Shown here: positions 1-6,726 of the stretch, piece after piece
Position numbering within the stretch: the first letter of the stretch is position 1
Layout of the letters: each line of letters starts with the position of its first letter
Origin: Bacilli bacterium
Lineage (GTDB): Bacteria; Bacillota_I; Bacilli_A; ML615J-28; CAG-698
Assembly: GCA_028691515.1 (NCBI GenBank)
Contig: JAQUZE010000002.1
Coordinates: 22,743-86,742 of the forward strand
Direction of reading: 5' to 3'
Length of the DNA stretch: 64,000 bases
Translations under genes and position numbers: made by a program
Notes under the pieces: model-generated
The model's database searches: none
What the model saw: only the letters and a program-made list of their open reading frames with translations
What the model was told of the DNA's origin: nothing

Positions 1-11
1 TATATAATATC

Positions 12-39
12 TTGACTTATGTTTAAAAGTGTTTATAAT
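12..39 (+). promoter_or_regulatory. Promoter of the riboswitch-antiporter unit
   Basis: TTGACT (12-17) and a perfect TATAAT (34-39) are separated by 16 bases. It lies just ahead of the structured leader at 45-104, so the transcript would start near 46 and carry the whole aptamer. Confidence 0.8.
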
Positions 40-44
40 AGCTG

Positions 45-104
45 TAGGGAATGATGTCTCCCCTAGTATTACTAAAATTGCTATTAGCTAATGACTTCTA
101 CAAC
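45..104 (+). promoter_or_regulatory. Fluoride riboswitch (crcB motif)
   Basis: The leader matches the crcB/fluoride aptamer architecture. GGGA (47-50) can form the pseudoknot with TCCC (59-62). GATGT (53-57) pairs with ACTTC (94-98) as P1 with one U-U mismatch. CTAA (72-75) pairs with TTAG (84-87) as P2. The 3' block CTAATGACTTCTAC (88-101) differs by one base from the CUGAUGACUUCUAC form I recall for the family. The aptamer's 3' end (98-104) is also the left arm of an intrinsic terminator, the usual layout of a fluoride ON switch. Fluoride switches are known to precede CrcB/Fluc, CLC-F and cation/proton antiporter genes, and an antiporter follows here. Assignment is by pattern recall; a covariance-model search was not possible. 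Confidence 0.85.
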
Positions 105-126
105 TTTTTTGTTGTGGATTTTTTAT
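98..126 (+). terminator. Riboswitch-controlled intrinsic terminator
   Basis: CTACAAC (98-104) pairs with GTTGTGG (111-117) around a T6 loop, with one U-G pair. A T-rich run follows (119-127). The left arm takes up the conserved aptamer bases CTAC, so aptamer and terminator look mutually exclusive. Confidence 0.8.
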
Positions 127-139
127 TTAGAAGGGAAAA

Positions 140-1342
140 ATGTTATTGAGCATATCATTAATTATTATTATAAGTTTATTGTTAGGTAAAATTTTTAATT
201 TATTAAAATTACCTTCTATATTGGGAATGTTATTAACAGGAATATTAATGGGACCATATTTATTAAATTTGATTGATAATAATGTTTTAAATATTTCTAC
301 TGAATTAAGGCAAATTGCATTAATTGTAATATTAATTAGGGCAGGGCTTTCTCTTAATATAAAAGATTTAAAAAAAGTTGGAAAACCAGCAATTTTGTTA
401 TCGTTTTTGCCTGCAACAATTGAAGTTATTGTAATTACTTTTTTAGCACCTTTGTTCTTTGATATTAGTTATGTAACTGCATTAATTATGGGTTCAATAG
501 TTGCTGCAGTTTCTCCAGCTGTTGTTGTGCCCAAGATGATTAGTTTAATTGATAAGGGTTATGGACAGAATAAGAAAATCCCACAAATGATACTTGCTAG
601 CGCATCTATGGATGATGTATTTGTTATTGTATTATTTTATTCATTTTTAAAATTGGGTCAAGGTGAAAGTTTTTCATTTTTTACACTTATCAATATTCCT
701 GTATCCATAGTAACTGGGATTGGAATAGGGGCTCTAGTAGGATTTTTGCTTTCGCTATTTTTTAAGAAATTACATATGAGAGATACGGTTAAGGTTTTGA
801 TAATTTTTGCGTTGGGGTTTTTATTTGTAACACTTGAAAATACTTTGGGTAAAATAATAGCAATTAGTGGTTTAATAGCTGTAATGTCATTTGGAATTTC
901 TTTAAATAATTTTTATCCAATATTATCTAAAAGGCTTGTTATTAAGTTTGAGAAGATTTGGGTTATTGCTGAAATAATGTTATTTGTTCTAGTTGGTGCT
1001 TTAGTTGATGTTCGAGTGTTGTTTGATTTGGGTTTATTAACAATTGTATTGGTTGTTATTTCGATGATTTTTAGAATTAGTGGTGTATATTTGTCTTTGA
1101 TTCATACTAGTCTTAATAATAAAGAAAAATTATTTACAGCGGTATCATATTTACCCAAAGCTACCGTGCAAGCAGCAATTGGTGCGATTCCTTTATCCTT
1201 GGGTATAGAAAATGGAGAATTAATACTAATGGTTTCTGTTTTAGCTATTATTATTACTGCCCCAATTGGTGCGATTTTAATGGATAAAACATATAAAACC
1301 CTCTTAGTAAAAACAGAAGATATTGTTATAACAGAAATATAA
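140..1342 (+). CDS. Cation:proton antiporter (CPA family), fluoride-regulated
   Basis: This 400-residue integral membrane protein has about 12 hydrophobic segments across its whole length and matches the sodium/hydrogen exchanger family. It opens with a hydrophobic helix and a PSILGMLLTGILMGP segment, typical of the first antiporter helices, and continues with LIRAGLSLN and VAAVSPAVVVP segments. The family exchanges Na+ or K+ for protons at the cytoplasmic membrane. The ATG at 140 is set by AAGGGA at 131-136. The gene stands alone behind a fluoride riboswitch and terminator and ends at a bidirectional terminator, so its role is probably fluoride or ion-stress tolerance. Which ion it carries cannot be read from the sequence. 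No crcB-type Fluc channel gene is present in the window. Confidence 0.88.
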   Translation: MLLSISLIIIISLLLGKIFNLLKLPSILGMLLTGILMGPYLLNLIDNNVLNISTELRQIALIVILIRAGLSLNIKDLKKVGKPAILLSFLPATIEVIVITFLAPLFFDISYVTALIMGSIVAAVSPAVVVPKMISLIDKGYGQNKKIPQMILASASMDDVFVIVLFYSFLKLGQGESFSFFTLINIPVSIVTGIGIGALVGFLLSLFFKKLHMRDTVKVLIIFALGFLFVTLENTLGKIIAISGLIAVMSFGISLNNFYPILSKRLVIKFEKIWVIAEIMLFVLVGALVDVRVLFDLGLLTIVLVVISMIFRISGVYLSLIHTSLNNKEKLFTAVSYLPKATVQAAIGAIPLSLGIENGELILMVSVLAIIITAPIGAILMDKTYKTLLVKTEDIVITEI

Positions 1343-1355
1343 ATATTTATATAAT

Positions 1356-1388
1356 AAAAACCAGAAAAATTAAATTCTGGTTTTTATT
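1356..1388. terminator. Bidirectional intrinsic terminator
   Basis: AAAAACCAGAA (1356-1366) pairs perfectly with TTCTGGTTTTT (1375-1385) around an 8-base loop, with T-runs on both strands. It serves the antiporter gene and the convergent acetyltransferase gene. Confidence 0.88.
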
Positions 1389-1863
1389 GTTTTGTTAAGT
1401 TATTTATTTCATTTTCTGTTAAACGGAATAATGTCCAATTTTTCATTGGTTTAGCGCCTAATTTTAAATAAAAATCAATTGCGGGTTTATTCCAATTCAA
1501 GCATAACCAATCAATTCTGGAAGCATTGTTTTCTTTAGCTATTTTTACAACTTCAAAGAATAGCTTTTTACCATATCCCCTTTTTCGGTATTTTTCATAC
1601 ACGAAGATATCTTCTAAATATATATTTGCTTTTCCAAAGAAAGTGGAATAGTTGTAAAAATAAAGAGCAAAACCAACAGGAACATTATTTTCTTCTGCAA
1701 TTAATACTTCGGCTTGATTTAAATCAAAAATTGATTTTTCAATGCTCTCTTTTGTTGCCACGACTTCATTTTCCATTTTTTCATATTTTGCAATGCCGTT
1801 TATTAAATTAAGAATAGTTTGAGAATCTTCTTTTTTTGCTTTTCTAATAATAAAATTAGTCAT
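1384..1863 (-). CDS. GNAT family N-acetyltransferase, SSAT-like
   Basis: This 159-residue protein transfers acetyl from acetyl-CoA to an amine. The acetyl-CoA loop reads YEKYRKRGYGKKLF, and the NKPAIDFYLKLGAKPM stretch near the end is characteristic of the spermidine/spermine N1-acetyltransferase-like subgroup, so a polyamine or amino-acid amine is a reasonable substrate guess. The ATG at 1863 is preferred over an upstream in-frame ATG at 1887 because AAGGAG lies 7 bases before it. The start overlaps the end of the upstream thpR by 8 bases (ATGACTAA), so the two are translationally coupled. The substrate remains unproven. Confidence 0.85.
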   Translation of the reverse strand: MTNFIIRKAKKEDSQTILNLINGIAKYEKMENEVVATKESIEKSIFDLNQAEVLIAEENNVPVGFALYFYNYSTFFGKANIYLEDIFVYEKYRKRGYGKKLFFEVVKIAKENNASRIDWLCLNWNKPAIDFYLKLGAKPMKNWTLFRLTENEINNLTKQ

Positions 1864-2413
1864 TTGATTTCTCCTTATTAAATTCAATTTTTTTAATGGG
1901 GGTATAAGTTAATAGACCATTAATTCTATCACTTCTAAAAATTGTAAAAGAGTCGATTAGAATAGGTGGTTTATAAGTTGGAAGAAGAGGGGGGTTATTT
2001 ATAGCGCTTGCGTTCGTTAATTTTGCAAGAGTAATGTGTGGCTTCAAAGGTTTTTTATCATAAGAAATATGATTAAAATCTAATATATCTTTGATTGCTT
2101 TACTTAATCGAGCTAAATTATTTTCTTTATCGGTTACATCCATATATAAAATATGGTTTTTAGTGTTTTTAAAAGTATTGGGATTAGATAGATGTATTGT
2201 AAAATTCGAAATATTATATGTTTTTTTATTTAATTTTGAGATAACAGTGTTAAGAGAAGGAAGATCTAATTCACCAATAAATACTAATGTTAAATGAAAA
2301 TTATTTATTGGAGTTTTTAAACTATCTTTTAAGTTTAATAACAATAATTCTTGTGATTGTTTTAAATATTTTAAAACGTTATTATTGAATGAAATTCCAA
2401 TAAATATTCTCAT
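1856..2413 (-). CDS. thpR: RNA 2',3'-cyclic phosphodiesterase (2H phosphoesterase)
   Basis: This 185-residue protein has the two HxTx motifs that define 2H phosphoesterases, HLTL at residue 40 and HITL at residue 126, at the expected spacing. The family (ThpR/LigT) opens 2',3'-cyclic phosphates on RNA ends and can join tRNA halves in vitro; its cellular role is not settled. The ATG at 2413 follows a strong AGGGAGGT site. It is the first gene of a two-gene minus-strand unit with the acetyltransferase. The divergent neighbour at 2529 starts only about 115 bases away. Confidence 0.9.
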   Translation of the reverse strand: MRIFIGISFNNNVLKYLKQSQELLLLNLKDSLKTPINNFHLTLVFIGELDLPSLNTVISKLNKKTYNISNFTIHLSNPNTFKNTKNHILYMDVTDKENNLARLSKAIKDILDFNHISYDKKPLKPHITLAKLTNASAINNPPLLPTYKPPILIDSFTIFRSDRINGLLTYTPIKKIEFNKEKSND

Positions 2414-2472
2414 AGCTATACCTCCCTATAAGTTTATCATATATCTAGTAAAATCGTATGAAGAATTTTAAA

Positions 2473-2501
2473 TTGCATGAAGATATAAAATAAGTTATAA
2501 T
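2473..2501 (+). promoter_or_regulatory. Promoter of the transglutaminase-like gene
   Basis: TTGCAT (2473-2478) and TATAAT (2496-2501) are spaced 17 bases apart. The predicted start point near 2508 leaves the ATG at 2529 a short leader that still contains GGAGGG. Confidence 0.75.
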
Positions 2502-2528
2502 AACTGGAGGGAAAGTGTGGAGGGTATA

Positions 2529-4226
2529 ATGAAAAAAATTAAATTTTCAACAATATTAATGTTTTTCATAGTTATGTTTTTGTTTGGCTTTATTTCTAAT
2601 GTTAATGCATTAACAGAAGCTGAAATAATAAGTGAACTTTCAACTGCTGAATATAGTGAAAAAATTGAAAGAATATATATTAATGGAAAGGGAGCTACTA
2701 CTTTTTATTATGACAATGATATAAGTTTAAATTCTTATGGGGAATATTTATATAATCAATTTTATGCTTTTATAAAGGATAACCATTATGAAGCGCATTT
2801 TGTAATAAAGGAAGGTCCTTTGAATGAATATCTTGATCAAATTGGCATCGCATATCAAGCATTTGTGAGAGATCATTTAGAGTTTTTTTGGTTAACTGAG
2901 GGATACACAACAAGTTATAAGTATAATGAAAATCTCTTAGGTGAAAAAACAATTACAGAATTAACTTTAATACCAACCATTTCTGAAACATATATTGGAG
3001 ATGAAGATTTATTAACTGACGATATTGATAAATATATAATACAAGTAGAAATGCTTGTGGAAGAATCAAAAGATTACCTTTATAATTATGAGAAAGTTAA
3101 GTTTTTTCATGATTGGTTAGTTTTAAATAATGATTATTCTGAAGAATCTGAAGATTTAGCTCATTCTTCTATTGGTGCCTTACTTAACAAGTATTCTCCA
3201 GTTTGTGAAGGATACGCTAAAGCTTTTATGATATTGTGTAATTATATAAATATAGGTAATATTGTTGCAACTGGAGAAGCTGGAGAAAAACACGCCTGGA
3301 ATTATGTTGAAATTTTTGGTGAATGGTATTTTACTGATGTTACTTGGGATGATCCAATCACTAATCCTAATGATCCATCTAATATAGAATACACTTATTT
3401 TCTATCTGTTATTGATGATGAACATATTTTAGACGAAGAACAAATTTTGCCAATACCGCTTGCTACAAAAAGATTCGATAAGGATAGTATTGGTAATTAT
3501 TATATTGTTAATTTTTATGATGGTAATGATAAAATTTATTTTACTAATGAAGTTAAAGAAGGGGAGAAATCTTTAGAGCCTTTTGTTCTTCCTGTAAAAG
3601 ATGGCTACAAATATATTGAATGGGATCAAGAATATGATAATGTCTTAGAAAATCTTGATATTAAACCTATTTTTGATAAGGCAAATATTATAGTTAAAGA
3701 TGCTGAAGGAGCAAATATTGTAATTGATTATGAATCAATTGAAGATATCCTTTCAATAGATTTAAATATAGATGATAATTTGTTGTTTATTGGATGGAGT
3801 GATGGTAATAAGTATTATTCTTCTACAAGTATTATCACTGAGGATGTTGTTATTGTTCCTGTTGTAAAAGAAGTTGTTTTTACGATTAAAGGAATGAAAA
3901 AAATTGACGACTCACATTTTACAATTCCTCTTTTTAATATTGAAAATTTAGAAATCGATGTTGAAGAAGGAGTAATTGTTAAAACTATTGAAAAACCAGA
4001 AATTAATGTTTTTACAGACGAATATGAAATAGAAATTACTTTTGGAAGTAATTTTTCAAATTCAACTATTACAAAAAAAATTACTATTACAGCAACAGGA
4101 ATGAAAATTATAAATGATGTAATTAATTGGATTAAAATTAATTACATATATCTTTTAGTTGGTGTTGGTGGAATAATTGTAATAGGTATAGTTAAGAATT
4201 CTATTAAGAAAAGAAAAAGGAAATAG
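2529..4226 (+). CDS. Secreted transglutaminase-like surface protein
   Basis: This 565-residue protein has an N-terminal signal sequence (about residues 1-28, ending near NVNA) and a C-terminal membrane helix followed by RKRKs, so it is exported and held in the membrane by its tail. The transglutaminase/papain-like core carries Cys226 in CEGYAKAF, His255 in HAWN and Asp270 in DVTWDDP, the expected triad. A repeat of the InlB B/Listeria-Bacteroides type follows at about residues 330-385 (VNFYDGNDKI to YIEWDQEY). The fold cleaves or crosslinks peptides, but the substrate is unknown. The ATG at 2529 has GGAGGG four bases upstream; a GTG at 2517 is possible but lies too close to the predicted transcription start. 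It appears to be a single-gene unit. Confidence 0.82.
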   Translation: MKKIKFSTILMFFIVMFLFGFISNVNALTEAEIISELSTAEYSEKIERIYINGKGATTFYYDNDISLNSYGEYLYNQFYAFIKDNHYEAHFVIKEGPLNEYLDQIGIAYQAFVRDHLEFFWLTEGYTTSYKYNENLLGEKTITELTLIPTISETYIGDEDLLTDDIDKYIIQVEMLVEESKDYLYNYEKVKFFHDWLVLNNDYSEESEDLAHSSIGALLNKYSPVCEGYAKAFMILCNYINIGNIVATGEAGEKHAWNYVEIFGEWYFTDVTWDDPITNPNDPSNIEYTYFLSVIDDEHILDEEQILPIPLATKRFDKDSIGNYYIVNFYDGNDKIYFTNEVKEGEKSLEPFVLPVKDGYKYIEWDQEYDNVLENLDIKPIFDKANIIVKDAEGANIVIDYESIEDILSIDLNIDDNLLFIGWSDGNKYYSSTSIITEDVVIVPVVKEVVFTIKGMKKIDDSHFTIPLFNIENLEIDVEEGVIVKTIEKPEINVFTDEYEIEITFGSNFSNSTITKKITITATGMKIINDVINWIKINYIYLLVGVGGIIVIGIVKNSIKKRKRK

Positions 4227-4445
4227 ATTTCTTTCTATGATATAAAGATTGTATTTGAATAATGCTATAGAAATAGTTATTGTAATAATCAGGGTTTTTT
4301 GGGAATGATATTATTATTTAAGTGCTTTAGTAATTTTATTATAAATGTTAATAAGTTTTTATTAATTTATTTAATATAATTACTGCTAGTATTAGGATTG
4401 GTTAAAGCTGTTACATTTTTTATTATATAAAAAAATAATTGATTT
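4227..4445. other. Gene-poor AT-rich intergenic stretch
   Basis: No supportable gene lies between the transglutaminase-like gene and the marR promoter. A TATAAT at 4375-4380 without a convincing -35 element precedes a terminator at 4446-4471, so an 85-base transcript is conceivable but weakly supported. It may equally be a long 3' untranslated region. Confidence 0.4.
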
Positions 4446-4472
4446 AAAAGCGTCTATTTAGGTGCTTTTTTT
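4446..4472 (+). terminator. Intrinsic terminator ahead of marR
   Basis: AAAAGCGTC (4446-4454) pairs with GGTGCTTTT (4461-4469), including two G-U pairs, around a 6-base loop, and runs into seven T residues. It insulates the marR promoter that begins at 4474. Confidence 0.7.
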
Positions 4473-4473
4473 C

Positions 4474-4516
4474 TTGCAATGAGTATTTCTTTTTGATATA
4501 ATGTTCGCATACGAAC
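4474..4516 (+). promoter_or_regulatory. marR-ABC operon promoter with palindromic operator
   Basis: TTGCAA (4474-4479) and TATAAT (4497-4502) are spaced by 17 bases. Directly downstream, over the expected transcription start, lies GTTCG-CATA-CGAAC (4503-4516), an inverted repeat of the size and place expected for a MarR-type operator. Autorepression of the operon is inferred. Confidence 0.8.
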
Positions 4517-4534
4517 AATTTTCGGGAGGGAAAT

Positions 4535-4978
4535 ATGCGAAGAATTGGTTTTGAAGTAAGATATTTAGCGAATTTAATTAAAAAGACTTTAGATAATACT
4601 CCAACTTTTCAAAAAAATAAAAGTATTACAGGGATGCAATATTTTATTATTTGTTTTATTTATAAGAATAGTGATCGGGATGTTTTACAAAAAGATATTG
4701 AAAAGAGGTTTCATATGCAAAAATCTACTACATCTCAAATTATATATACTATGGAAAAAAATGGTTTAATAATAAGGGAAAAAGTAGATTATGATAAAAG
4801 AACTAAGAAGATTGTTTTGACCAATTTAGCATTGATGATTAAAGATGAAGCAAAAAAAGAAATAAATCAATTAGAGCAAAATATTGTACAAGGATTAACA
4901 GAAGAAGAAATAGAGCAATTTTATTATGTTGTTGATAAAATTAAAAAAAATATTCAAGATAAGGAACAAAATTTATGA
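4535..4978 (+). CDS. MarR family transcriptional regulator
   Basis: This 147-residue protein has the MarR winged-helix layout. Helices over residues 1-50 precede a DNA-recognition region (DIEKRFHMQKSTTSQIIYTM, about 62-81), then the wing with the conserved YDKRTKKI segment (about 91-98) and a C-terminal dimerisation helix. MarR proteins repress efflux genes and let go when they bind small molecules or are oxidised. The gene is followed by an ABC exporter pair with a 4-base ATGA overlap, so it most likely controls that exporter and itself through the palindrome at 4503-4516. The CGGGAGGG site sets the ATG at 4535. It is the only gene in the window that ends in TGA, and an in-frame TAG follows immediately. 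Confidence 0.92.
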   Translation: MRRIGFEVRYLANLIKKTLDNTPTFQKNKSITGMQYFIICFIYKNSDRDVLQKDIEKRFHMQKSTTSQIIYTMEKNGLIIREKVDYDKRTKKIVLTNLALMIKDEAKKEINQLEQNIVQGLTEEEIEQFYYVVDKIKKNIQDKEQNL

Positions 4979-6726
4979 TAGAAAAATTACTTAAGAAAAG
5001 TGTAAGAGAATATAGAAAGCCTGCTTTTTTAACTTCTTTTTTTGTTGTTATAGAAGTTATATTAGATGTTATAATTCCTATGGTTATTGGGAAAATTATT
5101 ACTCTTGTTCAAAACCAAGAGCCACTAACTGAAATATATAAGCTTGGAGGTTTGCTAGTTATTTTATCTATGCTAACTTTATTGTTTGGATATTTGAGCG
5201 GCAGATATGCAGCATTTGCTGCATCAGGTTTTGGAAAAAATTTAAGAAAAGATATGTTCTTTGCTACACAAGATTATTCTTTTAGTAACATTGATCATTT
5301 TTCATCATCTTCAATTGTTAATAGAATGACATCTGATGTTACTAGAGTAGAAATGGCATATCAAATGTCAATTAGAATTGCTATTAGAGCGCCTTTGATG
5401 TTATCTGGGGCTTTAGTTATGGCTTTTATTATTAATGCTAAAATATCTTTGATATTTTTGGCAGCTATTCCTTTGCTTGCTTTGGGGTTGTTTTTAATAA
5501 TTAAATTTGTGAATCCTTTATTTGTAAAGGTTTTTAAAAAATTAGATAAGATGAATAATATAGTTCAAGAGAATGTTAGAGGAATAAGAACGGTAAAGTC
5601 TTATGTTAGAGAAGAGCACGAGATTGAAAAGTTTACTGAATCAACTGAAGAGATTAAGAATGAGTTTTCAGTAATTGAAAAAATATTAGCTTTAAATACA
5701 CCAATGTTACTTGGGTTTGTTTATGCAATTACACTTTTAATATCTTGGTTTGGAGCTAAATTGATTATAGAGGTTGGTGCAGTTCCGGGGGGAATGGAAG
5801 TAGGAGATTTAACAGCTTTATTGAATTATTCAATGCAAATACTTATGAGTTTGAATATGCTATCAATGGTTTTTGTTATTAGTATTATATCAAGAGCATC
5901 TCAAAAAAGAATTGTTGAATTATTAGTTGAAGAAAAAGATTTACACAATTCTGAAGAACCTATTTATGAAGTTGTAAACGGTGATATTGAATTTGATAAT
6001 GTATCATTTAGTTATTCAAAAAACTCTTCTTCATCGTGTTTAAAAAATGCAAACATTAAAATTAAGTCTGGTGAAACTATTGGAATAATCGGAGGAACAG
6101 GTAGTTCAAAATCTACTTTAGTTCAATTAATTCCTAGATTATATGACGCTACTATTGGAGTTGTTAAAGTTGGAGGAATTGATGTAAAAGATTATGATAT
6201 TGAAACACTTAGAGAAAGTGTAGGAATGGTACTCCAAAAAAATGTATTATTTAGTGGTACTATTAAAGAAAATCTTCTTTGGGGTAATCCTGACGCTACT
6301 GATGAAGAAATTATTCATGCTTCTAAATTGGCTCAAGCAGATAACTTTATTCAAAAAATGCCTCTTAAGTATGATACTTATTTAGAACAAGGTGGTTCTA
6401 ATGTATCTGGAGGACAAAAACAAAGATTGTGTATTGCAAGAGCTTTGTTAAAAAAACCTAAAATTTTAATTTTGGATGATTCTACTAGTGCAGTAGACAC
6501 TAAGACTGATTCTTTAATTAGAAAAGCGATGTACGAAGAAATACCAGCAACAACTAAATTAATTATTGCTCAAAGAATTTCATCAATCAGTAATGCTGAT
6601 AAAGTAATAGTTATGGATGAAGGCCAAATTAATGCTTTTGATACACCTGAAAATTTATTGAAAACTAATGAAATATACAAAGATGTTTATCTTTCACAAT
6701 TGAAGGGTGGTGGGCTTAATGAATAG
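4975..6726 (+). CDS. Heterodimeric ABC exporter, subunit with degenerate ATP site residues
   Basis: This 583-residue half-transporter has an exporter-type membrane domain (about 1-310) and a nucleotide-binding domain (about 335-580). The Walker A reads GTGSSKST, with Ser where Gly normally precedes the Lys. The ABC signature VSGGQ is intact. Walker B is ILILDDSTSAVD, with Asp in place of the catalytic Glu, and the H-loop His is replaced by Gln (IAQRISS). These changes mark the member that contributes the degenerate site in heterodimeric exporters such as TM287/288 or BmrCD. Its partner overlaps its 3' end by 8 bases. Drug or lipid export is likely given the MarR regulator upstream; the substrate is unknown. 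Confidence 0.92.
   Translation: MIEKLLKKSVREYRKPAFLTSFFVVIEVILDVIIPMVIGKIITLVQNQEPLTEIYKLGGLLVILSMLTLLFGYLSGRYAAFAASGFGKNLRKDMFFATQDYSFSNIDHFSSSSIVNRMTSDVTRVEMAYQMSIRIAIRAPLMLSGALVMAFIINAKISLIFLAAIPLLALGLFLIIKFVNPLFVKVFKKLDKMNNIVQENVRGIRTVKSYVREEHEIEKFTESTEEIKNEFSVIEKILALNTPMLLGFVYAITLLISWFGAKLIIEVGAVPGGMEVGDLTALLNYSMQILMSLNMLSMVFVISIISRASQKRIVELLVEEKDLHNSEEPIYEVVNGDIEFDNVSFSYSKNSSSSCLKNANIKIKSGETIGIIGGTGSSKSTLVQLIPRLYDATIGVVKVGGIDVKDYDIETLRESVGMVLQKNVLFSGTIKENLLWGNPDATDEEIIHASKLAQADNFIQKMPLKYDTYLEQGGSNVSGGQKQRLCIARALLKKPKILILDDSTSAVDTKTDSLIRKAMYEEIPATTKLIIAQRISSISNADKVIVMDEGQINAFDTPENLLKTNEIYKDVYLSQLKGGGLNE

Noticed and set aside
4302-4379. Small reading frame of 24 codons in the intergenic stretch
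   Set aside because: GGGA abuts the ATG with no spacing, and the product is low-complexity hydrophobic; no support for a gene.
4535-4981. TGA read as Trp (code 4)
   Set aside because: About 73 genes, including Trp-containing conserved proteins, are full length with TGA treated as stop and all their Trp codons are TGG. The single TGA could be either, because TAG follows it.
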